Assembly: GCF_028867705.1 (NCBI RefSeq)
Contig: NZ_CP066171.1
Span: forward strand, 1,798,001 to 1,862,000
Length of the DNA: 64,000 nucleotides
Direction of reading: 5' to 3'
DNA from: Thermoleophilum album
GTDB taxonomy: Bacteria; Actinomycetota; Thermoleophilia; Solirubrobacterales; Thermoleophilaceae
The first letter of the stretch is position 1. Each line of letters starts with the position of its first letter. Under the pieces are notes generated by a model. That model was not told the DNA's origin. It saw only the letters and a list, made by a program, of their open reading frames with translations, and did no database searches. The position numbers were made by a program, and so were the translations under genes. This document shows, piece after piece, positions 9,430 through 16,692 of the stretch.

Positions 9430-10272
9430 TCAGCTCCGGGAGCGCCGCTCTTCGGCGGGAGGCTTGCCGCTCTCGTCGGCAAGCCCTGGCGGCGGATAGG
9501 GGCCGAACCAGTTGTCGCGCGCACCGTCGAGGGTCAGCACCGCTCCCGAGAAGTAGTCGCCGCCTGGCGACGCCAGGAACGCCACCAGCCAAGCGAACTC
9601 CTCGGGACGCCCGAGCCTGCCGAGCGGGACGGTTTTCGCGACGCCGCGCACCACGACCTCGGGGTACTTCGTCATCAGCGTCTCGGTCGCGAAGTGCCCG
9701 GCGGCGATGGCCGTCAAACGGATGTTGAAACGCGCCCACTCGATCGATAGAACACGCGTAAGGTTCTCGACCGCGGCACGGGCCGCCGACGAGTGCGCCA
9801 TGCCCGGCAGGCCGTTGTGCGGCGACAAGGTGACGTTGCAGATCTTGCCGCCCTCGCCGCTCGGGATCATCCACTTGCTGGCCACGGCGTGCGTCATGAG
9901 CCACGTGCCTTCGACGTTCAGACGCACGACGGTGCGGAACCCTTTCGGCGTTATGTCTTCCGCCGGCACGAGGTACTGGCCGCCAGCGTTGTTGAGGAGG
10001 AAGTCGATGCGGCCGTGGCGCTCGATCACTTGGTCGACGAACGCCGCCACCTGATCTTCCTCGCGCACGTCGCACACGTGCGCCTCGACGCTGCCGGCGG
10101 GGGCTAGCGCTGCCGTCTCGTCGAGCGGTTCGCGACGGCGCCCGCAGATCGCCACCTTGCAACCCAAGCGCGCAAGCTCGAGCGCGGCAGCGCGACCGAG
10201 GCCGCTACCGCCCCCCGTGACGATCGCGACCCGACCCTCGAGCAGCCCCTCCCTGAACAGCTCCGACGGCAC
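9430..10272 (-). CDS. SDR family trans-2-enoyl-CoA reductase-like protein (PECR type)
   Basis: A protein of about 280 residues with an SDR Rossmann fold (VAIVTGGGSGLGRAAAL, NNAGG). Where most SDRs have YxxxK it reads AHSSAARAAVENL, giving Ser and Arg. This is not decay: peroxisomal trans-2-enoyl-CoA reductase has the same HSxAARAxVxNLT signature followed by LxxEWA. The likely reaction is NADPH reduction of trans-2-enoyl-CoA or a 2,4-dienoyl-CoA. GTG at 10272 is chosen because TACCCT lies 9 bases upstream and the protein then starts PSELFREGLLEGR; a TTG at 10329 would run into the divergent neighbour. The end faces the terminator at 9340. Confidence 0.82.
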   Translation of the reverse strand: MPSELFREGLLEGRVAIVTGGGSGLGRAAALELARLGCKVAICGRRREPLDETAALAPAGSVEAHVCDVREEDQVAAFVDQVIERHGRIDFLLNNAGGQYLVPAEDITPKGFRTVVRLNVEGTWLMTHAVASKWMIPSGEGGKICNVTLSPHNGLPGMAHSSAARAAVENLTRVLSIEWARFNIRLTAIAAGHFATETLMTKYPEVVVRGVAKTVPLGRLGRPEEFAWLVAFLASPGGDYFSGAVLTLDGARDNWFGPYPPPGLADESGKPPAEERRSRS

Positions 10273-10310
10273 GCGCGCTGCAGGGTACCTGGTGCGGTTG
10301 TCGAAGCGCG

Positions 10311-11210
10311 GTGAGCGTGACCGCCGCAACGCCCAAGCTTCTCGCCGAGCCGCTCGCTGGCGGGGCCACTGGGGCCGTGCTGGAACTGCACCCGCTGGTC
10401 TGCGGCACGCTCACCGCTCCGCGCCCGTTCCTGGTAGGCGAGCCCGGCGTGCGCGGACGCCTGCGCGCGCTCGGCTTGCTCGGCGCACCGCGCGTGACGA
10501 TCCCGGTGATGGCCTGGGCGCTGCGCCACCCCGGCGCCGGTTGGCTGCTCGTCGACACCGGGCTGCACCCCTCGGTGGCGTGGGCGCCGCGCCAGAACCT
10601 CGGCCGCGTCGGGGCTGCCGTCTTGCGCGGCGTGCGCCTCGAGAAAGGTTGGTCGGCCCCCGAGCGGTTGCGGGCGTTGGGAGTCGAACCGGACGCGGTG
10701 CGAGCGGTCGTCATGACCCACCTCCACCTTGACCACGCGAGCGCACTCTCGGAGTTCGACCGCGCGACCGTCGTCCTCGACCGGCGCGAATGGCAAGCGG
10801 CGTACGAAGGCAAGGCGCTGCGCGGCTACGTGCGCCGGCAGTTCGACCTCGCGTTCGACTTTCGTGTCGTCGACTTCGCCACGCAAGGGCGGTCGCACGC
10901 GACGTTCGCGCGCACGTTCGACCTCTTCGCGGACGGCTCGGTGGTTCTGGTCTCGACCCCGGGCCACAGCGCCGGGCACATCGCGGTGCTGGTGCGCACC
11001 ACCACCGGGAGCAAGCTCCTAGCGGGCGACGCGATCTATATGCGCGAGACGCTCGCGAGCGGCACTCTGCCGGCCTTCTGTGCCGACGAGCACCTCGCTC
11101 GGCGCTCGCTCCACGAGCTCCAGGTCTTCGCCCGCCAATACCCGGACGTCGAGATCCTGCCGAGCCACGAGCCCGAGCTGCTCGCCCGCTACGGAACCGG
11201 CGCCGCCTAG
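10311..11210 (+). CDS. MBL fold metallo-hydrolase, lactonase-like
   Basis: A 299-residue metallo-beta-lactamase fold protein. The dinuclear zinc motif THLHLDHAS (about residues 136-144) is followed by GHSAGH, AGDAIY and the final SHEPEL, the arrangement of AHL-lactonase-like hydrolases. No signal peptide is seen, so it is cytoplasmic. The start is GTG at 10311, diverging from the PECR-type gene with only 38 bases between them. Possible roles are lactone or thioester hydrolysis; a link to the fatty-acyl genes around it is only positional. Confidence 0.85.
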   Translation: MSVTAATPKLLAEPLAGGATGAVLELHPLVCGTLTAPRPFLVGEPGVRGRLRALGLLGAPRVTIPVMAWALRHPGAGWLLVDTGLHPSVAWAPRQNLGRVGAAVLRGVRLEKGWSAPERLRALGVEPDAVRAVVMTHLHLDHASALSEFDRATVVLDRREWQAAYEGKALRGYVRRQFDLAFDFRVVDFATQGRSHATFARTFDLFADGSVVLVSTPGHSAGHIAVLVRTTTGSKLLAGDAIYMRETLASGTLPAFCADEHLARRSLHELQVFARQYPDVEILPSHEPELLARYGTGAA

Positions 11211-11247
11211 ACGCACTTTCCGAGCGACGGGGCGAGCGCCGTGCCGG

Positions 11248-11982
11248 CTAAGAGCGGACGGCGTGCTCGGCGCGCAGCTCGCTGTGGAGCGCGCGCACCC
11301 GGTCGAAGACGATCTCCGACGCGCGCTGCGACTGGTCGCGCCGCGGGCGTTCGACGCGCTCGAAGGCCAGCGGCTCGCCGAACGCGATCGTCACCTGGGG
11401 GAAACGGAGGCGCCGCCAGTCGCGGGCGCGCTCGGTGCCGACGATCGCCGTGGGCACGACCGGCACGCCCGATTCGAGCGCCAGACGACCGAGCCCCCAG
11501 CGCGGCCGCCCGAGCTCGCCTGTGCGCGAGCGCCCCGCCTCGGCGTACATCACGACGAGGCCGCCCTGGCTGAGGACGGTGTGGGCGGTGGTGAACGCCT
11601 CTTCGTCGACCACCCCGCGCCGGATCGGAAAAGCGCCGCCGTGGGAGAGGATGAAGTCGAGCGGCGGCTTGAACAATTGCGACTTAGCGACGAAGCGCAC
11701 TTTGCGTCGCAGGTAGACGGCGATGAAAAAGTGGTCGAGGAAAGAAAAGTGGTTGGGCGCGACGATCGCGGGCCCCCATGGGGGCACGTTGGCGATGCCG
11801 CGGGCGCGGGCGCGGTAGACGCCGGCGATGTAGGGCGTGAGCACGAACCGGCAGAGCTCGTATACCCAGTCGGGCCCGCGTTCCCGGGCTCGCCGGTGGT
11901 AGCGCGCGAAGTGCTCGGCTGGCCGCGGGTCTTCGTAGACCTGCGGTTTGAGCTTGGTCTTCGGAGCTGCCTCGCGACTCAC
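11248..11982 (-). CDS. 1-acyl-sn-glycerol-3-phosphate acyltransferase family protein
   Basis: A 244-residue PlsC-like acyltransferase. The catalytic block NHFSFLDH has the His-x4-Asp charge relay at about residues 75-80. It is followed by GGAFPIRRG (glycerophosphate-binding), a MYAEAGRSRTG block III and VPVVPTAIVG block IV. These enzymes acylate lysophosphatidate in membrane phospholipid synthesis. GTG at 11982 overlaps the glpK stop (GTGA), so the gene is co-transcribed with glycerol kinase, which makes the glycerol-3-phosphate entering the same pathway. A hydrophobic segment near residues 45-60 could anchor it to the membrane face. Confidence 0.88.
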   Translation of the reverse strand: MSREAAPKTKLKPQVYEDPRPAEHFARYHRRARERGPDWVYELCRFVLTPYIAGVYRARARGIANVPPWGPAIVAPNHFSFLDHFFIAVYLRRKVRFVAKSQLFKPPLDFILSHGGAFPIRRGVVDEEAFTTAHTVLSQGGLVVMYAEAGRSRTGELGRPRWGLGRLALESGVPVVPTAIVGTERARDWRRLRFPQVTIAFGEPLAFERVERPRRDQSQRASEIVFDRVRALHSELRAEHAVRS

Positions 11983-13466
11983 GGTGCCTGCCTTTCTCTC
12001 CCGCCGCCGGCCGTCGCCGCACGGGTCGCGGCCAGGGCGCGCCGCCAGCCGGCGATCAGGCGCTCGCGCTCGGCGTCGCCGATCCGCGGCTCGAAGCGAC
12101 GACGCTCGCGCCACCGCGCCGCCGCCTCCTCGGCCGTCCAGATGCCCACGCCGACACCGGCGAGCAACGCCGCTCCGAGCGCGGTCGTCTCGCTCACTTC
12201 CGGCACGGCGACGGGGATTCCCAGCACGTCGGCCTGGAACTGCATCAAGAACGAGTTGGCGACCGCGCCGCCGTCGGCTCGCAGCACTGTCGGCGCGATG
12301 CCGGCTTGCGCACGCATCGTCTCGATCGCGTCGGCGCTCTGGTAGGCGATCGCTTCGAGCGCGGCGCGCGCCAGGTGCGCGCGCCCGCTGCCGCGGGTGA
12401 GCCCGACGATCGTGCCGCGCGCGTGCGGGTCCCAGTGGGGCGAACCGAGCCCGGTCAGCGCCGGCACAAAGTACACGCCCTCGTTGTCCTTCAGGGAAAG
12501 CGCAAGCGCCTCTGTCTCGGCGGCGTCGGCGATTACGCCGAGCCCGTCGCGCAACCACTGCACCGCCGCGCCGGTCACAAAGATCGACGCCTCAAGCGCG
12601 TAGCTCGGCCGCTCGCCGATCAGCCATGCGACGGTCGCGACCAGGCCGTGGGGCGCGCGAGGCGGCTCCGAGCCGACGTTCTCGAGCACGAAGCTGCCTG
12701 TGCCGTAAGTGTTTTTAACGGCGCCCGGCTCGAGGCAGCCCTGGCCGAACAGCGCCGCTTGCTGGTCGCCAGCGATCCCGGCGAGCGGGACGCGCCCACC
12801 GAAGACATCGGTCTCGCCGAAAACGCCGGCGCTCGGCAGCACCTCGGGCAGCATCGCCGGGTCGACACCGAACAGCGCACAGAGCTGGTCGTCGTAGCGC
12901 AGGCGGGCGATGTCGAAGAGCAGAGTGCGGCTGGCGTTGCTCGGGTCGGTTGCTGCGCGCCCGCACAGGCGCTGGCACAACCAGGCGTCGACGGTGCCGA
13001 AGCGGGCGGCACGCCCGGCCGCCCGCACCGCCTCGGCGTTACGCAAAAGCCACTCGATCTTCGTCGCCGAGAAGTAGGGATCGAGCAACAGCCCGGTGCG
13101 CTCGCGCACGAGCGGCTCGTGCCCCTCGCTGCGCAGCTCCTCACAGCGAGCGGCGGTGCGCCGGTCCTGCCAGACGATTGCGCGCGCTAGCGGGCGCCCG
13201 CTGCGCGCGTCCCACGCGACGACCGTTTCGCGCTGGTTGGTGATGCCGATCGCGCGCAGCTGCGCGCCTTCTATACCGGCTTCGCGCAAGGCGTCGCGCG
13301 CAGCGGCGAGCGCGCTCGCCAAAAGCTCCTCGGGGTCGTGTTCCACCCAGCCCGGCCGCGGATAGTGCTGGCGGATCTCGCGGTAGCCGCGGCCGCGCGG
13401 GCGCGCCTCGTCATCGAAGACGATCGCCGTCGACCCAGTCGTTCCCTGATCGATCGCGAGAATCAT
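11979..13466 (-). CDS. glpK: Glycerol kinase
   Basis: A 495-residue FGGY kinase of normal length that phosphorylates glycerol to sn-glycerol-3-phosphate with ATP. Landmarks are the N-terminal DQGTTGSTAIVFD phosphate-binding loop, NQRETVVAWD with glycerol-binding RE, the AGIAGDQQAALFGQGC segment, TYGTGSF, and ALTGLGSPHWDP in the C domain. It overlaps plsC downstream by 4 bases. No glycerol facilitator gene is adjacent, so glycerol uptake or lipid turnover must be served elsewhere. The start ATG at 13466 faces the biotin-carrier gene across an 89-base divergent gap. Confidence 0.95.
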   Translation of the reverse strand: MILAIDQGTTGSTAIVFDDEARPRGRGYREIRQHYPRPGWVEHDPEELLASALAAARDALREAGIEGAQLRAIGITNQRETVVAWDARSGRPLARAIVWQDRRTAARCEELRSEGHEPLVRERTGLLLDPYFSATKIEWLLRNAEAVRAAGRAARFGTVDAWLCQRLCGRAATDPSNASRTLLFDIARLRYDDQLCALFGVDPAMLPEVLPSAGVFGETDVFGGRVPLAGIAGDQQAALFGQGCLEPGAVKNTYGTGSFVLENVGSEPPRAPHGLVATVAWLIGERPSYALEASIFVTGAAVQWLRDGLGVIADAAETEALALSLKDNEGVYFVPALTGLGSPHWDPHARGTIVGLTRGSGRAHLARAALEAIAYQSADAIETMRAQAGIAPTVLRADGGAVANSFLMQFQADVLGIPVAVPEVSETTALGAALLAGVGVGIWTAEEAAARWRERRRFEPRIGDAERERLIAGWRRALAATRAATAGGGRERQAP

Positions 13467-13555
13467 GCTTTCTGTCCGATGGCTGGCGGAGCTGCGGGTG
13501 CGGGCGGTATCTTGCCGCGCCGCAGGGGATCCAAGGAGAGGAGGAGGACGAGTCG

Positions 13556-13768
13556 ATGCCCGAGGTTCCTGCTCACATCACCGGCACGGTCTGGAAGATC
13601 GAGTGCGAGGTGGGCCAACAGGTCGAGGAAGGCGACACCCTCGTCGTGCTCGAGTCGATGAAGATGGAGATGCCCGTCGAAGCCGAAGAGGCCGGGACGG
13701 TCAAGGAGATTCTCTGCGAAGAGGGCCAGGCCGTCTCCGAGGGCGACCCGCTGGTGATCATCGAGTGA
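13556..13768 (+). CDS. Stand-alone biotin carboxyl carrier protein (biotinyl/lipoyl domain)
   Basis: A 70-residue single-domain protein. The biotinylation motif ESMKMEMPV is at residues 33-41, with the target Lys35, framed by the two symmetric halves of a biotinyl domain (HITGTVWKIECEVGQQVEEGD and AGTVKEILCEEGQAVSEGD). It would carry CO2 between a biotin carboxylase and a carboxyltransferase such as the beta subunit at 3399. It has a strong AGGAGAGGAGGAGG ribosome site. It stands alone and its 3' end overlaps the convergent TetR gene by 11 bases. The C-terminal VIIE stop is in the usual place, so it is complete. Confidence 0.92.
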   Translation: MPEVPAHITGTVWKIECEVGQQVEEGDTLVVLESMKMEMPVEAEEAGTVKEILCEEGQAVSEGDPLVIIE

Positions 13769-14504
13769 CGGTGGCCCCGTCGCCGGCTCGCTGTCGGCGG
13801 CGCGGCGCCATCACGCCGTCCCAGATTTCGACCAGAGCGGCGACGAGGTCGGCGTCGCTGACGCCCGTCGAGCCGACGATCTGCTGGTAGCAGGCGCGCT
13901 CGACACCCCACACGAGCGCGACCGACAAGGCGCGCGCCTGGACCGGGTCGACGCCGTCGGCCACCAGCCGGCGCTCGGTGCCGGCGACGAAGCGCTCGAC
14001 GAGACCGCGCCAGAAGCGTGCCGTCGGCTCGTCGTAGGTCGACGCCTCGACCACGGCGCGCAGCAGTGCGGCGTGCTCGCGGTGCAGGCGCAAAATCGCG
14101 TCGAGTGCCTCGGCCAGCTCCTCGCGCGTGCCCTCTCCGCTCCACCACTGCTCGGCTTGCTCGTAGAGGGCCGCCGCGACCTGCTCGGTGAGCCGTTCCA
14201 GAAGCTCGCGCTTGTCGCGGAAGTAGAAGTAGAAGGCGGTGCGCGTGAGACCGGCGCGCTCGGTGATTCGGGCGACGCTCAGCTCGGCGAGCGAAGTCCC
14301 CTCGCGCAATAGCGCTTCGGCGGCTTGCAGCAGCTTCGCCTCGCCCTCTCGGGGACCGGCATCGTCGCCTCCTCGCCGCGACAGCGCGCCGCTATGGCGC
14401 TGGGTGAGCCCGCGCCGCGCTCCGACCGCTGATCCCTCGTCAGACACTCGTACCAGCGAGTCTACGCCAGGGTGCGGAGCGCAGCTTGAGGCATCTCTTG
14501 ACAC
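13758..14504 (-). CDS. TetR family transcriptional regulator
   Basis: A protein of up to 248 residues. The TetR helix-turn-helix reads LLQAAEALLREGTSLAELSVARITERAGLTRTAFYFYFRDK, at about residues 58-98 counted from GTG 14504. An all-helical ligand domain follows (HREHAALLRAVVEAS, GVERACYQQIV). The start is uncertain: GTG 14504 gives an unconserved 50-residue lead, and GTG 14447 is a plausible shorter start. It faces the R2-like oxidase gene across a gap carrying the palindrome TTGACAATGTGTCAA, a typical TetR operator, so it probably represses both itself and the oxidase. The ligand is unknown; a fatty acid or acyl-CoA is a guess from context. Confidence 0.85.
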   Translation of the reverse strand: MSRDASSCAPHPGVDSLVRVSDEGSAVGARRGLTQRHSGALSRRGGDDAGPREGEAKLLQAAEALLREGTSLAELSVARITERAGLTRTAFYFYFRDKRELLERLTEQVAAALYEQAEQWWSGEGTREELAEALDAILRLHREHAALLRAVVEASTYDEPTARFWRGLVERFVAGTERRLVADGVDPVQARALSVALVWGVERACYQQIVGSTGVSDADLVAALVEIWDGVMAPRRRQRAGDGATVTR

Positions 14505-14561
14505 TTCGCCGAGGCATCTCTTGACATCTCGCTTGACAATGTGTCAAGAACCGCCTACCTT
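14488..14561. promoter_or_regulatory. Divergent TetR operator and R2-like oxidase promoter with repeated TTGACA
   Basis: A palindrome TTGACA-ATG-TGTCAA lies at 14533-14547. Its left arm also forms a −35 for the plus strand, 17 bases before a −10-like TACCTT (14556-14561). Its right arm reads TTGACA on the minus strand toward tetR. A 16-bp direct repeat GAGGCATCTCTTGACA at 14488-14503 and 14511-14526 (23-bp period) adds two more half-sites. The whole is a plausible cooperative operator array; binding is inferred. Confidence 0.65.
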
Positions 14562-14668
14562 TGTCGCCGGGCGGCGACGGCGCCGCTGCAGTCGGAGCCG
14601 TTCCGGCGCCCGCGAGCATCGGAACGACGCTCGCGCGAGGCTTCGCGGACGACAAAGGAGGCGTCGAA

Positions 14669-15571
14669 GTGGCAAACCTGCTCGAGCTCACGCGCCAGGG
14701 CGACCCGGGAACGATCGTCGACGAGTCGCAGCTCGACAAGATCCAACTGCAAAACCCCCAGCAGCTCTACGAGCTGTGGGAGCGCCAGCACTGGTCAGCG
14801 CACGCGATCGATCTCTCCCGCGACGTCGACGACTGGCTAGCGGTACCTGACGACGAACGCGAGTACATGCTCTGGAGCTTGTCGTCGTTCTTCATCGGTG
14901 AAGAGCGGGTCACCACTCAGTTTTCCGGTCTGGTCATGGCCTATGAAGACCAATCGGAAGAGGCCTACCTCACGACCCAACAGGTCGACGAGGCTCGCCA
15001 CACGCAGTTCTTCGCCCGCTACTACGACACCGTCTTCAAGATCGGCGGCGGTATCGACGCTCAGCTCGAGCGCGTGCGCGAGCACGTCAACGATGCGTTC
15101 GTGAAGCTGTTCGACGAAGCGCTCGTGGACGCCAACAAGCGGTTGATCGCCGATCCCAGCGACCGCGACGCGAAGATCGATTTCGTCACCACCTACATGA
15201 TGGTGATCGAGGGAACCCTGGCTCTCACCGGCCAGCACACGATCACGCGCTCGCTCGAAGAGCGCGGCATCATGCCCGGGTTCGTCGAAGGGTTCCGGCA
15301 CATCGCCACCGACGAGCACCGTCACGTCGCCTACGGCACCTGGTATTTGCAACAGGCGGTCAGGCGCGACCGCTCGGCTGCCGAGCGCATCCAGGCGAAG
15401 TTGGCCGAGCTACTCCCGGTGGCAGCCGAGGTGCTGGTGCCGCCAGGGCACTCGCTCGACGAGGAGTGGGAACTCTTTGGCTTCACCCGCAGCGACGTCC
15501 ACGGATTCGCCTTCCAAGCACTGTCGCGACGGCTTAAGGTGATCGGCCTCGGGGTGCCGCAGTTGGTCTAG
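14669..15571 (+). CDS. R2-like ligand-binding oxidase (R2lox), Mn/Fe di-metal protein
   Basis: A 300-residue ferritin-like four-helix di-metal protein of the ribonucleotide-reductase R2 fold. The six metal ligands are visible: Glu78 (IGEERV), Glu108 and His111 (DEARH), Glu181 (VIEGT), Glu216 and His219 (DEHRH). Val81 and Tyr176, the pair that forms the Tyr-Val ether cross-link in characterised R2lox, sit at the matching spacings (+3 from the first Glu, −5 from the fourth). That separates it from true NrdB. R2lox binds a fatty acid and is thought to oxidise hydrocarbon-like substrates. GTG at 14669 is chosen for its AAAGGAGG site; the 5' leader is about 100 bases. A terminator follows. Confidence 0.9.
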   Translation: MANLLELTRQGDPGTIVDESQLDKIQLQNPQQLYELWERQHWSAHAIDLSRDVDDWLAVPDDEREYMLWSLSSFFIGEERVTTQFSGLVMAYEDQSEEAYLTTQQVDEARHTQFFARYYDTVFKIGGGIDAQLERVREHVNDAFVKLFDEALVDANKRLIADPSDRDAKIDFVTTYMMVIEGTLALTGQHTITRSLEERGIMPGFVEGFRHIATDEHRHVAYGTWYLQQAVRRDRSAAERIQAKLAELLPVAAEVLVPPGHSLDEEWELFGFTRSDVHGFAFQALSRRLKVIGLGVPQLV

Positions 15572-15666
15572 GGCTGCGCAGCTACCTCTACTCGATCTCG
15601 GAACAAACGAGCGCTCAAACGAGCGCCGCGACGTTCGTACCGGCACGACGTACGTGGCCTGAAGGG

Positions 15667-15711
15667 ACCGCTCCCGGCCGGGCTGGTGACCGCTCGGTCG
15701 GGAGCGGTTTT
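15667..15711 (+). terminator. Rho-independent terminator after the R2-like oxidase
   Basis: Arms ACCGCTCCCG (15667-15676) and CGGGAGCGGT (15699-15708) form a 10-bp stem followed by TTTT. This excludes the ATG at 15712 as a natural start for the next gene and separates the oxidase from the crotonase downstream. Confidence 0.85.
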
Positions 15712-15774
15712 ATGATCGGGCGCCACCCGCGGACGCGGGTTTTCGCTAACGCGCGCGATTCGCTGACAGGCTCA

Positions 15775-16584
15775 ATGGGACCGACACTGGGCGACCAGCT
15801 AGCTGGCGGAAAACTCGTCCTCGACCATCCCGACAAGGGGGTCGCGCGCATCACCATCCGTAACGAGCGCCGGCGCGGGGCGCTCGACCAAGAGATGCTC
15901 GACGCGCTCGCGACCGTGCTCGCCGAGCTCGACGCTCGTTGCCTGGTGGTCCGCGGCAGTGGCGACGTTTTCTCGGCCGGCTACGACATCGGCGATCTCG
16001 ACGGCTCCGATCTCGCGGCAGCTGCCGAGCGCCTCGTCGCCCACCCCTTCCACGCGGCGATGGAGGCGCTCGAGAACTACCCCTACCCGGTCGTGGCGCA
16101 GCTCAACGGCCACGCCATCGGCGGCGGGCTCGAGCTCGCGGTCACCTGCGACGTGCGCGTAGCGGCGAGCGGTATCAAGCTGGCGATGCCACCGGGACGC
16201 TTGGGATTGATCTACTCGCACACCGGCCTGCGCAAGTTCCTCGACGCCTGCGGCCCAGCAGCCACCGCCGAACTGTTTTTCACCGCCCGCAACATCAGCG
16301 CTGAACGCGGCCGCGAGCTTGGGCTGATCAACCACGTGGTCGCCGCGCAGGAACTCGAAGAGTTCACGCGAACGCTCGCCCGCGACATCGCCTCCTGTTC
16401 ACCGCTCTCTCTGCGCGGCAACAAGCGCATCATCCGTACCTTGCGGGCCGAGCGCTGGCGGCTCCCAGCAGACGTCGAGCAGGAGCTCGTCGCGCTGCGC
16501 GAGTCGTGCTTCCGCTCCGAAGACTTCCGCGAGGGCATTCGTGCGTTCGCGGAGAAGCGCGCGCCCCAGTGGAGCGGCCACTAG
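15775..16584 (+). CDS. Crotonase family protein, methylmalonyl-CoA decarboxylase-like
   Basis: A 269-residue crotonase-fold protein. FSAGYDIGDL and NGHAIGGGLELAVTCD form the CoA/oxyanion pocket and keep the first catalytic Glu. The second Glu site, normally PExxxG, reads MPPGRLGLIYSHTGL. That stretch resembles the SMTPVNLGVPYN region of bacterial methylmalonyl-CoA decarboxylase, including a Tyr after the Gly, more than any hydratase. Decarboxylase or another non-hydratase chemistry is therefore likelier. The gene starts at ATG 15775, because the upstream ATG at 15712 abuts the terminator of the previous gene. It precedes the biotin operon with its own promoter region. Confidence 0.8.
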   Translation: MGPTLGDQLAGGKLVLDHPDKGVARITIRNERRRGALDQEMLDALATVLAELDARCLVVRGSGDVFSAGYDIGDLDGSDLAAAAERLVAHPFHAAMEALENYPYPVVAQLNGHAIGGGLELAVTCDVRVAASGIKLAMPPGRLGLIYSHTGLRKFLDACGPAATAELFFTARNISAERGRELGLINHVVAAQELEEFTRTLARDIASCSPLSLRGNKRIIRTLRAERWRLPADVEQELVALRESCFRSEDFREGIRAFAEKRAPQWSGH

Positions 16585-16642
16585 GCGACACAATCGCAGC
16601 CGGCGCCTTATAGTGCGCGGGCGCGCCGTCCGTCCGGCGCGC
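16585..16642 (+). promoter_or_regulatory. Promoter and start-site hairpin of the bioBFD operon
   Basis: GCGACA (16585-16590) and TATAGT (16609-16614) with an 18-base spacer form a −35/−10 pair, overlapping the stop of the previous gene. Immediately downstream, GCGCGCCG-TCCGTC-CGGCGCGC (16621-16642) is a perfect 8-bp inverted repeat at the expected transcription start. It could be an operator or a leader hairpin controlling biotin synthesis. Confidence 0.55.
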
Positions 16643-16692
16643 GACGTACGGTCACTTCTAAGGGGAGCGGTCGCGCAGGAGGTGCACAGGCA

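Noticed and set aside
9760-9830. Loss of the SDR catalytic Tyr/Lys taken as a broken enzyme.
   Set aside because: The HSxAARAxVxNLT pattern is the normal signature of the PECR-type trans-2-enoyl-CoA reductases.
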